A DNA stretch of 25,092 nucleotides from Rhodobacteraceae bacterium UBA1957 (GCA_002336405.1 DDEJ01000138.1:24996-50087); one strand, 5' to 3'; positions 8,400 to 17,492 are shown, counted from the stretch's first letter. Numbers and translations are program-made. Notes: generated by a model not told the origin, from the letters alone.

Positions 8400-9722
8400 T
8401 TATTCCACGCAGGCAGCACCGAGCGAGTTTTTCTCACTATTGAGGATACGCGCACGCACGATATCACCAACAGTGCCACCTGATCCGGTAACATGGACGG
8501 CGTGTAGATATTGCGACTTGCCAACCATCTGACCCTCTAATCTGCCAGGTTTTTCCAGCAAGACTTTCACCTCACGACCCACCATAGAAAGCTGAACCTT
8601 TTTCTGCTGCTCGCTCAGCAGCGCCTGCAGCCTTTGCAGGCGTTCTGATTTCACATCTTCCAGCAACTGCGGACGCTCGGCCGCAGGGGTGCCTGGGCGG
8701 GTGGAATATTTGAACGAATACGCCTGTCCGTATTCGACCGCTTTGATCAAATCCAGCGTCGCCTGAAAATCCTCTTCAGTCTCTTCGGGAAACCCGACGA
8801 TAAAATCGCCAGATAGCAAAATATCAGGACGGGCCAAACGCAACCGCCGTACCACATCAAGATAGCTCTCAGTGGTATGACTGCGGTTCATCCGCTTGAG
8901 AATTTTGTCAGATCCCGATTGCACCGGCAGATGCAGATAGGGCATGAGTTTTGGACAATCACCATGGGCCTCGATCAATTCATCCGTCATGTCGTTTGGA
9001 TGGCTGGTGGTAAAGCGTATGCGCTCAAGCCCCTCGACATCGTTGAGGGCCCAAATCAGTTTGGCCAATGTCCAGCTACCACCTGACCCGGCGCCGTGAT
9101 AGGCGTTTACATTCTGTCCCAGAAGGGTGATTTCACGCACCCCGCGCGCCACCAGATCACGGGCCTCGGTCAGGACACGGTCGGCGGGACGGCTCACTTC
9201 TGCACCGCGCGTGTAGGGCACAACGCAAAACGCACAGAATTTATCACAACCCTCTTGCACAGTCAGAAACGCACTTGGCGCACGTTTGGCCTTTGGACGG
9301 GCTGTGAGATGCTCGAATTTATCCTCTTCGGGAAAGTCTGTGTCCAGCGCCTTTTCGCCTGCACGAACCTTAGCCTCAAGTGCCGGCAGCCGGTGATAAC
9401 TCTGTGGGCCAACCACCAGATCCACCATCGGTTGGCGGCGCATGATCTCTGCGCCTTCGGCTTGCGCCACGCAGCCCGCAACACCAATTTTTAAATCCGG
9501 CTTTGCCGCTTTCAACCCTTTGTAGCGTCCCAGCTCGGAATAGATTTTCTCAGCCGCTTTTTCCCGGATATGGCAGGTATTTAGCAAAATCATATCTGCA
9601 TCGTCGGGGGTTTTAGTTTCAACATACCCCTCAGAGCCCAGCGCCTCGGCCATGCGTTCGCTGTCGTAGACGTTCATTTGACAGCCGTAAGTTTTTATGA
9701 ACAGTTTTTTGTTCTGTGTCAC
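8400..9722 (-). CDS. miaB: tRNA-2-methylthio-N6-dimethylallyladenosine synthase
   Basis: This radical-SAM methylthiotransferase adds the 2-methylthio group to i6A37 of tRNAs. The product (440 residues) has the N-terminal cluster cysteines 14 (YGCQMN), 50 (NTCHIREKA) and 84 (AGCVAQ), the radical-[11 protein letters not shown] motif with Cys159, Cys163 and Cys166, and a C-terminal TRAM domain (about residues 375-438). I chose the GTG at 9722 because AAGGGA lies about seven bases upstream; a TTG two codons earlier at 9728 is too close to that site but cannot be excluded. It heads the conserved miaB-ybeZYX-lnt cluster and is divergent from the gene at 9.8 kb. Confidence 0.95.
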   Translation of the reverse strand: MTQNKKLFIKTYGCQMNVYDSERMAEALGSEGYVETKTPDDADMILLNTCHIREKAAEKIYSELGRYKGLKAAKPDLKIGVAGCVAQAEGAEIMRRQPMVDLVVGPQSYHRLPALEAKVRAGEKALDTDFPEEDKFEHLTARPKAKRAPSAFLTVQEGCDKFCAFCVVPYTRGAEVSRPADRVLTEARDLVARGVREITLLGQNVNAYHGAGSGGSWTLAKLIWALNDVEGLERIRFTTSHPNDMTDELIEAHGDCPKLMPYLHLPVQSGSDKILKRMNRSHTTESYLDVVRRLRLARPDILLSGDFIVGFPEETEEDFQATLDLIKAVEYGQAYSFKYSTRPGTPAAERPQLLEDVKSERLQRLQALLSEQQKKVQLSMVGREVKVLLEKPGRLEGQMVGKSQYLHAVHVTGSGGTVGDIVRARILNSEKNSLGAACVE

Positions 9723-9816
9723 AGCCAAATCCCTTGAATTATTTTAGAGTTATCCTCTACATTACCACAGCGGTGTGTTGCAATGGCACAGCGATGTTTA
9801 GATTTGGCCACTCATA

Positions 9817-10698
9817 TTGGGCATTATTTTGAAATTTAACACTCTAAGCTCCTTTTTAAAGACCTCACGACACAGTCTTACACCGGGACCCGTTGCGCTG
9901 ATTTTTGTCGAAGACGACATCGAAATACGCGCAACCATCGCCCATCACCTGATGCGTGGCTTTCGCTCAATACTGGTTTTCATTCCACCGGGCATAGCCC
10001 ATCCCGAAGGCTTTGCGTCTCAGGTCTGTTGTATTTGCTATGACACACTGGGCGAAGGGGCCGTGGAATGTGCAATCAACCGTATTATCCATTGGAATCC
10101 AGATACTTGGATGTATTACTGCTATAATGCCGAATATCTGTTTTATCCCTTCTGCGAAACCCGCAGTATCGGCGAGTTTCTAGCGTTCAACACCCAAGAA
10201 GAGCGCGCCGCGATGGTCACCTTTATCATCGATCTATATGCCGCAGATCTGCGGCAAAATCCAAATGCAGTATGTACACAAACAGCACAGATCGACAGCA
10301 GCGGTTATTATGCTCAAACCCGATTAGACCCCGATCAACACAATTTTCCCAAAGAGCGACAACTGGATTTTTTTGGCGGTCTTCGCTGGCGCTTTGATCA
10401 ATACGTGCCCAGCACACTTCGTAAAATCGACCGAATAGGCCTGTTTACGTCAAAACCGGGCCTGCAACTGCAGCCGGACGACACTTTCAACGATCCTGAA
10501 TACAACACCTATACCGGTCTTTGGCACAACAGTCCCAGCGCCGCCATCTTATCATTTCGCGCTGCCAAAGCCCTGCGAATGAACGCCACCAGCTGCGTGG
10601 CCATTGACTGCTTTGACTGGCCCGGCTCGATTCCGTTTCAATGGCATTCTGAGCAATTGCTTAATTTGGGCCTGATGGAAACCGGCCAGTGGTTTTAG
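9817..10698 (+). CDS. Conserved protein with glycosyltransferase-like N-terminus
   Basis: I recognise this only as a conserved protein of the type found near fabI in Rhodobacterales. It has up to 293 residues. Residues 26-56 (ALIFVEDDIEIRATIAHHL and the following RGFRSILVF) resemble the opening of GT2/GT92-like nucleotide-sugar folds, where an acidic pair, a -HH- helix and a hydrophobic strand follow one another. At the place where such enzymes usually have an acidic DxDEF-type metal motif it reads YYCYNAEYLFYP (100-111), so a classical DxD is absent. The C-terminal half is rich in aromatic residues. No signal peptide or membrane segment is evident. The start is uncertain: only TTG codons (9817 or 9829) are available near the N-terminus; the one at 9829 has GGG seven bases upstream. 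It converges on fabI. Confidence 0.72.
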   Translation: MGIILKFNTLSSFLKTSRHSLTPGPVALIFVEDDIEIRATIAHHLMRGFRSILVFIPPGIAHPEGFASQVCCICYDTLGEGAVECAINRIIHWNPDTWMYYCYNAEYLFYPFCETRSIGEFLAFNTQEERAAMVTFIIDLYAADLRQNPNAVCTQTAQIDSSGYYAQTRLDPDQHNFPKERQLDFFGGLRWRFDQYVPSTLRKIDRIGLFTSKPGLQLQPDDTFNDPEYNTYTGLWHNSPSAAILSFRAAKALRMNATSCVAIDCFDWPGSIPFQWHSEQLLNLGLMETGQWF

Positions 10699-10728
10699 AG
10701 CTCACTGCGTGCGCCAAAGACAGCGACG

Positions 10729-11520
10729 TTAGAGGTTTTCTTGCTGCGGCATGCCCAAAACATGGAAGCCACCATCGACGCGAATAACCTCACCCGTGGT
10801 AAAAGCACCCGCATCAGAGGCCAGATAAACCGCTGTGCCACCAACCGCCTCAAGCGTCGCGTTAGAGCGCAGAGGCGCGTTCATCGTTGTATGCTTGTAG
10901 GTTTGTCGCGCCCCACCGATCGCAGCACCCGCAAGCGTTTTCATCGGCCCGGGCGAGATTGCATTGACGCGGATACCTTCCGGACCAAGGTCATTGGCAA
11001 GATAGCGGGTTGCCGCCTCAAGCGCTGCCTTGGCAATGCCCATCACGTTGTAATTGGGCACCACGCGCTGCGAGCCTTGAAAGGTCAGTGACATCAAACT
11101 GCCCCCGCCCTCAACCATTAACGGATGCGCCCGCCGCGCCACTTCGATAAACGAATAGGCCGATATATCCATCGTGTTTTTAAAGTTATCTCTAGAAGTG
11201 TTCAGCACCCGCCCGGTGAGTTCGGATTTGTCCGAAAAAGCAATCGCATGCACCAAGAAATCAATAGACGGCCAGCGCCCACCCAGTTGCGCGAACGCCG
11301 CATCAAGCGACGCATCGTCAGTCACATCCACATCCACCATAAAATCCGACCCGACTGAGGCCGCCAAAGGCTCAAGACGCTTGCCGAACGCCTCGCCTTG
11401 ATAGGTAAAGGCCAACTCTGCCCCGGCCTCAGACATGGCTTTCGCGATGCCCCAAGCAATCGAACGTTCATTCGCGACACCCATAATCAGGCCACGTTTT
11501 CCGGCGAGCAGTGCTGACAT
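10729..11520 (-). CDS. fabI: Enoyl-[acyl-carrier-protein] reductase (NADH)
   Basis: It carries out the last reduction of each type II fatty acid elongation round. The 263-residue SDR-type product has the N-terminal nucleotide-binding GVANERSIAWGIA (14-26), HAIAF at 91-95, and the catalytic Tyr157 and Lys164 (NYNVMGIAK). The residue matching E. coli Tyr146 is Phe147. The ATG at 11520 has AGGA nine bases upstream. It follows fabB by only six bases, so the two are surely co-transcribed. Confidence 0.95.
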   Translation of the reverse strand: MSALLAGKRGLIMGVANERSIAWGIAKAMSEAGAELAFTYQGEAFGKRLEPLAASVGSDFMVDVDVTDDASLDAAFAQLGGRWPSIDFLVHAIAFSDKSELTGRVLNTSRDNFKNTMDISAYSFIEVARRAHPLMVEGGGSLMSLTFQGSQRVVPNYNVMGIAKAALEAATRYLANDLGPEGIRVNAISPGPMKTLAGAAIGGARQTYKHTTMNAPLRSNATLEAVGGTAVYLASDAGAFTTGEVIRVDGGFHVLGMPQQENL

Positions 11521-11526
11521 AATGAA

Positions 11527-12756
11527 CTATCCTTGAAATTTTGAAATCAACATCGAACCGTTGGTACCACCAAAGCCGAAGCTGTTGGTCATCACCGTAT
11601 CAAGACCGGCATTATCAACCCGCCTGGTGGCAATCTCAGCCGCATCAAGCGCCGGATCAAGCGTTTCCACATTAATCGACGGAGCGATGAAATCATGCTC
11701 AAGCATCAACAGACAGTAAATTGCTTCCTGCGCACCTGTGGCTCCTTGGCTGTGGCCAGTCATCGATTTGGTTGAACTGACGGGCGGCGTATCTCCGGCA
11801 CCGAACACCCGACGGACCGCTTCGATCTCACCGACATCTCCCACCGGGGTCGACGTACCATGAGCATTGATATAGCCAACTTTGCGACCTTGCTCGAGGC
11901 TTTGCAACGCAATCCGCATCGCCCGTTCACCGCCCTCGCCAGAGGGGGCGACCATGTCATGCCCATCCGATGTTGCGCCGTATCCGGTGATTTCCCCGTA
12001 AATTTTGGCACCGCGGGCTTTGGCGTGCTCAAGCTCTTCTAGAACCACAATCCCACCGCCTCCGGCAATCACAAAGCCGTCACGAGCCGCATCAAAGGCG
12101 CGCGAGGCTTTCTCGGGCGTGTCGTTGTATTTGCTGCTCATCGCACCCATCGCATCAAACAGGCATGACAGCGTCCAGTCGAGTTCTTCACCACCGCCGG
12201 CAAACATCACATCCTGCTTTCCCAGTATAATCTGCTCCGAGGCATTGCCAATGCAGTGCAGGCTTGTCGAACATGCCGAAGTAATGGAATAGTTCACGCC
12301 CTTTATCTTGAAGGCCGTGCTAAGGTTGGCCGAAATCGTCGAGGACATGCATTTGGGCACAGCAAACGGACCAATTCGCTTTGGCGCACCGGCTTTCAAC
12401 ACGACCTGATGCGCGGCCAGCATCGCCGACGTTGAAGGACCACCAGACCCTGCCACCAAACCCGTGCGCGGGTTTGAGATGTCCGACCCCTCAAGCCCCG
12501 CGTCGGCAATTGCTTGGCTCATTGCAATATGGGCATAGGCAGCGCCCGGCCCCATAAACCGCAAGGTCCGCTTATCGATATGTTCGGCAACTGCCAAATC
12601 AACGCTGCCGGCCACCTGACTGCGAAACCCGTGCTCGATCATCGCAGGATTGGCGGTGATACCCGAGGTTCCGGATTTAAGTGAGGCCAGCACCTCATCA
12701 GTATTCGTTCCAATGGAAGAGGCCACTCCCATTCCAGTGACAACAACGCGGCGCAT
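11527..12756 (-). CDS. fabB: 3-oxoacyl-[acyl-carrier-protein] synthase I
   Basis: This condensing enzyme elongates acyl-ACPs, including the cis-3-decenoyl-ACP made by FabA, and so feeds unsaturated fatty acid synthesis. The 409-residue product has the nucleophile Cys162 ([10 protein letters not shown]), His299 ([11 protein letters not shown]), Lys330 and His335 ([12 protein letters not shown]) and the C-terminal NSFGFGGTN loop. I chose the ATG at 12756, with AAGGA eight bases upstream; a GTG at 12762 is in frame but too close to it. It lies between fabA and fabI. Confidence 0.95.
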   Translation of the reverse strand: MRRVVVTGMGVASSIGTNTDEVLASLKSGTSGITANPAMIEHGFRSQVAGSVDLAVAEHIDKRTLRFMGPGAAYAHIAMSQAIADAGLEGSDISNPRTGLVAGSGGPSTSAMLAAHQVVLKAGAPKRIGPFAVPKCMSSTISANLSTAFKIKGVNYSITSACSTSLHCIGNASEQIILGKQDVMFAGGGEELDWTLSCLFDAMGAMSSKYNDTPEKASRAFDAARDGFVIAGGGGIVVLEELEHAKARGAKIYGEITGYGATSDGHDMVAPSGEGGERAMRIALQSLEQGRKVGYINAHGTSTPVGDVGEIEAVRRVFGAGDTPPVSSTKSMTGHSQGATGAQEAIYCLLMLEHDFIAPSINVETLDPALDAAEIATRRVDNAGLDTVMTNSFGFGGTNGSMLISKFQG

Positions 12757-12844
12757 GGGCACATTCCTTATTTAATCGCAAGCAGACTGCAATTGTGGAC
12801 AGTCTTTCATTTCAGTCTTTGATTCTTTTTGGACTGGCGCGGGA

Positions 12845-13354
12845 CTATTCCGCGATGGCCAATCCAACTTTCATATCTTTAACCTGATAAATCACCTCGC
12901 CGTCGGCCTCAACCCTGCCATCGGCAACACCCATTTTCAGGCGGCGGTCAATCACTCGGGTGAAATCAACAAAATAGCGAATCATCTTTCGGTCCGGACG
13001 CACCATGCCCGACAACTTGACCTCACCCACACCAAGTGCGAATCCCTGTCCCTGCCATCCGCGCCATCCAAGGTTGAACCCGGTCAATTGCCAGAGCCCG
13101 TCCAACCCAAGACATCCCGGCATCACTGGGTTGCCGGGGAAATGGCAAGCGAAAAACCAAAGATCCGGCACAATGTCGAATTCTGCGACAACATGTCCCT
13201 TCCCGTTCGTTCCGCCATCACCGCTAATTTCGGTAATGCGGTCCATCATCAACATAGGGGGTTGGGGCAATTGCGCGTTACCAGGGCCAAAAAGCTCGCC
13301 ACGGGCGCATTTCAGCAAGTCTTCTTTATCGAAGCGGGTCGGGAAGTCAGCCAT
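12845..13354 (-). CDS. fabA: 3-hydroxydecanoyl-[acyl-carrier-protein] dehydratase/isomerase
   Basis: It dehydrates 3-hydroxydecanoyl-ACP and isomerises the trans-2 product to cis-3, the entry to anaerobic-type unsaturated fatty acid synthesis. The 169-residue product carries the active-site His71 ([14 protein letters not shown]) and Asp85 (GLDGLWQL). The ATG at 13354 has AGGA ten bases upstream. It is the first gene of fabA-fabB-fabI and is divergent from irr, with 164 bp between their starts, so regulation could be shared. Confidence 0.96.
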   Translation of the reverse strand: MADFPTRFDKEDLLKCARGELFGPGNAQLPQPPMLMMDRITEISGDGGTNGKGHVVAEFDIVPDLWFFACHFPGNPVMPGCLGLDGLWQLTGFNLGWRGWQGQGFALGVGEVKLSGMVRPDRKMIRYFVDFTRVIDRRLKMGVADGRVEADGEVIYQVKDMKVGLAIAE

Positions 13355-13459
13355 GGTTATACATTCCTCAAACGGGTTTTATCCCCTCTAACATTGGGCG
13401 AAACCTGCATGCAAGGGTCGTGCTTTAAACAATTCGGCACCCTGCCGTGCGGATTTCAA

Positions 13460-13496
13460 TTGATAATTGCTGTGTTCACGCTCTATATAGATCTAT
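13460..13496 (+). promoter_or_regulatory. Candidate irr promoter with overlapping inverted repeats
   Basis: TTGATA (13460-13465), an 18-base spacer and TATATA (13484-13489) form a reasonable promoter about 30 bp before the irr start. CAATT-GAT-AATTG (13457-13469) covers the -35 and the perfect palindrome ATAGATCTAT (13487-13496) overlaps the -10, both good places for an operator. I do not see the classical TTTAGAA-type ICE motif. Confidence 0.45.
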
Positions 13497-13518
13497 CAGA
13501 CGTAAACCGGCGAGAGCA

Positions 13519-13944
13519 ATGACGGCACCGAGAATAGATCTAGGCACTGACTGGCTGACACGTGGCGGCCTGAGACCAACGCGACAACGACTTGCGCTTG
13601 CCACAGCGCTGGTTGGTGATGGTCACGACCGGCATGTGACCGCAGAAAGCCTGCATGAGGCGGTGCAATCACACGGTGACAGTGTCTCTCTGGCAACAGT
13701 TTACAACACCCTGAAAGCCTTTTGCGAAGCGGGCTTAATGCAGGAAGTTACCGTGGATGGGTTGAAAAGTTATTTTGACACCAAAACCCATGACCACCCT
13801 CATTTCTTCTGGGAAGATGAGGGCAGGCTGACGGACGCTCCGGCTGACCAACTCGATATTGCAGCATTACCTGAAGCCCCATCTGGAATGGTGATTTCCA
13901 AGGTAGATGTGGTCATCCGCCTGCGCAAGAAATCTGCAGTTTAA
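13519..13944 (+). CDS. irr: Fur-family iron response regulator Irr
   Basis: This is a DNA-binding regulator of iron and haem genes of the alphaproteobacterial Irr type. The 141-residue product has a Fur-like winged helix with the recognition segment SLATVYNTLKAFCEAGL (57-73) and the His cluster HDHPH at 91-95. It has one Cys only, so the CxxC zinc sites of true Fur proteins are absent, and there is no N-terminal GCPWH-type haem motif. The ATG at 13519 gives the normal N-terminus; an earlier in-frame start at 13447 would translate through the promoter. Its ribosome site is weak (GAGAG, close). The next gene begins 18 bp after its stop, so they are likely co-transcribed. Confidence 0.88.
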   Translation: MTAPRIDLGTDWLTRGGLRPTRQRLALATALVGDGHDRHVTAESLHEAVQSHGDSVSLATVYNTLKAFCEAGLMQEVTVDGLKSYFDTKTHDHPHFFWEDEGRLTDAPADQLDIAALPEAPSGMVISKVDVVIRLRKKSAV

Positions 13945-13962
13945 GCCGAAAGAGCCACTTAT

Positions 13963-14958
13963 ATGAAAGCCATCGGATATTCGGTCTTCGGCACCGCTAA
14001 GGATGTTTTGAAATCAATCAACATACCGATACCCACCCCCACATCGGGGCAGGTTTTGGTGCGTTTAATACGCTCGGGGGTCAACCCGTCCGATGTGAAA
14101 GCCCGGGCCGGCGCGCGACCCGGGATTACGAAACCTGCGTTTGAAACGGTCATCCCCCACAGCGACGGCTCCGGTATCATTGAGGCGGTCGGAGATGGGA
14201 TAGATCCGCACCGTGTCGGTGAAAGGGTCTGGGTCTGGAATGGTCAGTGGCAGCGCGCCTATGGAACGGCAGCTGACTATATCGCTCTGGATGCCACACA
14301 GGCGGTGTCAATGCCCGACGAGATGAGCTTTGACACTGGTGCAGCACTGGGTATTCCCGGACTTACTGCTGCACATTGTGTGTTCGGCAGCGGCGACATC
14401 ACCGGTCAAACCCTGTTGATCAGCGGTGGCGCTGGAACGGTGGCGCACAACGCGGTACAACTGGCCAAATGGGGCGGAGCCAAAGTGATTGTTACAGCAG
14501 CGCCAGACGGGTTCGACCGTGTGCGCGCTGCAGGCGCCGATGCTGTCTTTGACTATGCCAGTCCAGATTTGGTCGCGCAGATCAACGAATGCACCCAAGG
14601 CGCCGGTGTAGACCGCGCCGTCGAGGTGGAATTTGGTCGTAACGCAGACCTGTTGGGGCAGGTAGTGAAAACCAACGGCACGATCGCCGCCTATGGATCC
14701 GCACTTGATATGTCGCCAAATTTTTCTTTTGGCGCGTACCTGTTCCGCGCTATCACACTGGATATTGTGTTGATCTACTGCCTGCCTTGGGAACAGCGCA
14801 AAATTGCAATAGAACGACTGCATAGCGCCTTTTTGGACGGGGCGTTACGGCCAGATATTCACGCACGTTTCGCGCTTTCAGACTGTCAGGCGGCACATGC
14901 CGCGGTCGAAGCCGGAAAGCGCACAGGCGCTGTTTTACTGCAGGTCGACGCAGGCTAG
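13963..14958 (+). CDS. NADPH:quinone oxidoreductase-like MDR protein
   Basis: This is a cytosolic medium-chain reductase/dehydrogenase of the quinone oxidoreductase (zeta-crystallin) type. The 331-residue product has a GroES-like N-terminal half (about 1-120, with NPSDVKARAG at 41-50) and a Rossmann half with ISGGAGTVAHNAVQLAKWGGAK at 153-174. It lacks the catalytic zinc ligands and the structural cysteine lobe of alcohol dehydrogenases. The glycine motif reads GAGTVAH rather than the more usual GAGAVG, a mild departure. It begins 18 bp after irr, so it may be made with the regulator. Substrate unknown. Confidence 0.85.
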   Translation: MKAIGYSVFGTAKDVLKSINIPIPTPTSGQVLVRLIRSGVNPSDVKARAGARPGITKPAFETVIPHSDGSGIIEAVGDGIDPHRVGERVWVWNGQWQRAYGTAADYIALDATQAVSMPDEMSFDTGAALGIPGLTAAHCVFGSGDITGQTLLISGGAGTVAHNAVQLAKWGGAKVIVTAAPDGFDRVRAAGADAVFDYASPDLVAQINECTQGAGVDRAVEVEFGRNADLLGQVVKTNGTIAAYGSALDMSPNFSFGAYLFRAITLDIVLIYCLPWEQRKIAIERLHSAFLDGALRPDIHARFALSDCQAAHAAVEAGKRTGAVLLQVDAG

Positions 14959-15081
14959 TACTTCAAAATACTTAACCGCCCAAGGCTGGACGCGGAACAA
15001 GTTAGCCCAAAAGCCATATTTGTTTCCGCTTTCGTACCGGCGACCTCTATGACACAATGGCTGCGTCTGAGGAGAGTGCCC

Positions 15082-15771
15082 ATGCCTATCACCACCTGTA
15101 TTTTCGACGCCTATGGCACCTTGTTTGATGTTGCTGCCGCTGCGCGCCAAGCTGCCGCAGAGCCCGCCTATAAGGCCTTTGCCCCGCATTGGCCGAAAGT
15201 GGCCGAACATTGGCGGCTCAAGCAATTGCAATATACATGGCTGCGTGCCGTGACCGGGGCGCACACAGATTTTTGGCAGGTCACCCAAGACGGCCTTGAC
15301 TGGGCTCTTGAAGCAAGCGGTTTAGAAGGTGACGCGCCCTTGCGCGAACGCCTCTTGGCGCTTTATTGGGAATTATCAGCCTATCCCGAGGTGCCGACTG
15401 TTTTATCACACCTCAAAAATGCTGGTCTCAACACTGCTATTTTGTCGAACGGCTCACCAGAAATGTTGCAAGGCGCCGTACGCTCGGCTGGATTAGAGGC
15501 CGTGCTTGACGATGTCTTATCAGTCGAATCAGTTGGCATCTTCAAACCTGCGGCAGCGGTCTATGATCTGGTTGCTGCGCGCTTCAACTGCCGCCCGGAT
15601 GACGTTCTATTTGTCTCCTCTAATGGCTGGGATGCTGCAGCCGCCACAGGATATGGCTTTACCACGGCGTGGGTCAACCGAAGCAGAGATCCAATAGATC
15701 GACTGCCATGGACACCACGCCATGTCCTTAACGATCTGGCCCCGATACCGGCCTTAGTACAAACTTTGTAA
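15082..15771 (+). CDS. Haloacid dehalogenase, type II (HAD superfamily)
   Basis: It is a hydrolase of the L-2-haloacid dehalogenase group. The 229-residue product has the nucleophile Asp9 (FDAYGTLFD), Ser122-Asn123 (LSNGSPEML), Lys155 (GIFKPAAAVY) and the FVSSNGWDAAAA motif around 177-188 with Asp184; these are the positions used by the L-DEX family. The ATG at 15082 has GGAG seven bases upstream, which excludes the earlier in-frame start at 15049. True dehalogenase activity is only inferred, because relatives often act on phosphorylated substrates. A threonine dehydratase-like gene follows 42 bp later. Confidence 0.88.
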   Translation: MPITTCIFDAYGTLFDVAAAARQAAAEPAYKAFAPHWPKVAEHWRLKQLQYTWLRAVTGAHTDFWQVTQDGLDWALEASGLEGDAPLRERLLALYWELSAYPEVPTVLSHLKNAGLNTAILSNGSPEMLQGAVRSAGLEAVLDDVLSVESVGIFKPAAAVYDLVAARFNCRPDDVLFVSSNGWDAAAATGYGFTTAWVNRSRDPIDRLPWTPRHVLNDLAPIPALVQTL

Positions 15772-15813
15772 ACGTTTAGCCTCTCTGTGTTTTTTAAGGC
15801 GAAGGATTTCTCA

Positions 15814-16785
15814 ATGGATATTGACCTGATCACCGCAGCCGCCGAACGGCTTGAGGGCCGCGCCGTCAAAACCCCGCTGCTGTCGTCACCCTTTCTGGAT
15901 GAAATCGCCGGCCGGCGGGTTTTGGTCAAGCCCGAGTGCCTGCAGAAAACTGGTAGTTTTAAATACCGCGGAGCATTCTCGGCTGTTTCCGCGCTGGACC
16001 CAGCCTTGAGGAAAAATGGAGTGATTGCGTTTTCCTCAGGCAATCACGCTCAGGGCATTGCTTTGGCAGCGCGACAGCATGGCTGTCCCGCAGTGATTAT
16101 CATGCCCTCAGACGCACCACAGTTAAAAATCGCCAACACCCGCGCTCTGGGTGCTGAAGTGGTTCTTTATGATCGCGCTAATGAAAGCCGCGAAGAGCTG
16201 GGCGAAGCCTTGTCACAACAGCGCAAATTGACCTTGATCAGACCCTACGACGAACCGCAAGTGATCGCGGGTCAGGGCACGATTGGGCTGGAACTGGCCA
16301 CGCAGGCCGAAACCGCCGGCGTCCAAACCGCTGATGTGCTTGTGTGCTGTGGTGGTGGCGGCTTGACCTCGGGAATAGCGCTAGCACTTGAGGCGACAGC
16401 ACCGGGATTGCGAGCCCGCCCTTGCGAACCCGAAGGTTTTGACGACACGGCCAGATCTCTTGCCAGCGGCCAAATCCAGCGCAATACACGGCTGGCTGGT
16501 GGCCTTTGTGACGCGATTGTCACGCCACAACCGGGCGAATTGACCTTTCCGATTATGAAGCGACTTTGCGGCCCAGGGGTTGTTGTCACTGAAACCGAAG
16601 CGCTGCGGGCCATGGCGGCGGCATTTCAGAGGCTTAAGCTTGTGGTTGAGCCTGGCGGCGCAGTTGCACTGGCGGCAGCGCTGTTTCACCCTCAACAAAC
16701 AAAGGGAGCGGCCGTGATCGCAATTATTTCGGGCGGCAATGTAGATAATGCAGTCTTTACCAAAGCGCTGGCCACCACCCCCTAA
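15814..16785 (+). CDS. Threonine dehydratase-like PLP enzyme
   Basis: It is a fold-type II PLP enzyme that should deaminate threonine or serine, or racemise serine. The 323-residue product has the Schiff-base Lys50 (TGSFKYRGA), Asn77 (SSGNHAQG) and the phosphate-binding GGGGL at 180-184. There is no C-terminal ACT domain, so it is not the allosteric biosynthetic IlvA form. The ATG at 15814 has AAGGA seven bases upstream; the in-frame start at 15787 is less well placed. It may be co-transcribed with the HAD gene 42 bp upstream. Substrate cannot be fixed from sequence alone. Confidence 0.86.
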   Translation: MDIDLITAAAERLEGRAVKTPLLSSPFLDEIAGRRVLVKPECLQKTGSFKYRGAFSAVSALDPALRKNGVIAFSSGNHAQGIALAARQHGCPAVIIMPSDAPQLKIANTRALGAEVVLYDRANESREELGEALSQQRKLTLIRPYDEPQVIAGQGTIGLELATQAETAGVQTADVLVCCGGGGLTSGIALALEATAPGLRARPCEPEGFDDTARSLASGQIQRNTRLAGGLCDAIVTPQPGELTFPIMKRLCGPGVVVTETEALRAMAAAFQRLKLVVEPGGAVALAAALFHPQQTKGAAVIAIISGGNVDNAVFTKALATTP

Positions 16786-17042
16786 CCCAAACCACGAAAT
16801 TACACCCATCTGCCTTACTGTGTTGAGCCCCGCCTTGAAAACCAACCGCGATTTGATAAAAAGAACAAAAAATATCCAGTTGATCAAAACCGGCATACTG
16901 AAACAGCGATAACATCGGCGTTTCCATGCTGCGAACAGCGGGTAAACGCCTAAAAAGAAAACAAAGATATCGGTATGCGGCACGATGTGATACACTGCTT
17001 ACAGCCAAAAAAATGATAAAACCAAGTATCGGGACAGTCTGA

Positions 17043-17492
17043 ATGATAAAGCCTATCCACCTTACCCTGCAACAAAACATCGCCGCATTAATATGCGCAA
17101 GACTGCGGTGTGCAGAGCTTATTAACACAGCTAAAACTGCAAGAAAATTGCTGAAAGTACTGTTTCTAGGAACAGCCTTTAGCCTGAGCATCACCGGATG
17201 CAGCAAAGACGGGGGCGGATTTGGGAAAAGCCGGATATTGTTTGAGGGTAACTATTATCCAACCTCGTTGAAATCGACACGACGCACCCGTGAAACGATT
17301 CTAATCAAAGTTGGCCGCGCGGATCAAGGGGTTTCAGGGGCGCTGCAGGCGGCCAAACTGGCCAGTACCAAGCATTGCATACTGTATTATGGCACTTCAG
17401 ACGTCCTCTGGGATCAGCCTTTGGACGCAGACAGCCTAACAGCGAGCCTAAGCGCAGGAACGCTCACACTAACTGGGAAATGCGACTACTGA
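17043..17492 (+). CDS. Small predicted lipoprotein of unknown function
   Basis: I do not recognise a named family. The reading frame encodes up to 149 residues. A hydrophobic segment ending in the lipobox ITGC (Cys53 counted from the first ATG) indicates export and lipidation, leaving a mature part of about 97 residues with FEGNYYPTSLKS, a run of basic residues, and a C-terminal GTLTLTGKCDY. The ATG at 17043 has GGGAC about seven bases upstream but would give an unusually long 52-residue leader; a TTG at 17148 would give a normal-length signal peptide but has no clear ribosome site. The gene stands alone, with 257 bp before it and 315 bp after it. Base composition is more AT-rich upstream. 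Confidence 0.68.
   Translation: MIKPIHLTLQQNIAALICARLRCAELINTAKTARKLLKVLFLGTAFSLSITGCSKDGGGFGKSRILFEGNYYPTSLKSTRRTRETILIKVGRADQGVSGALQAAKLASTKHCILYYGTSDVLWDQPLDADSLTASLSAGTLTLTGKCDY

Noticed and set aside
16381..17206. Overlapping minus-strand frames with hydrophobic translations upstream of the small lipoprotein
   Set aside because: I considered a frameshifted membrane protein. The hydrophobicity appears in two frames because the strand is T-rich, the frames lack ribosome sites and they run into the threonine dehydratase-like gene; no family motif is visible.
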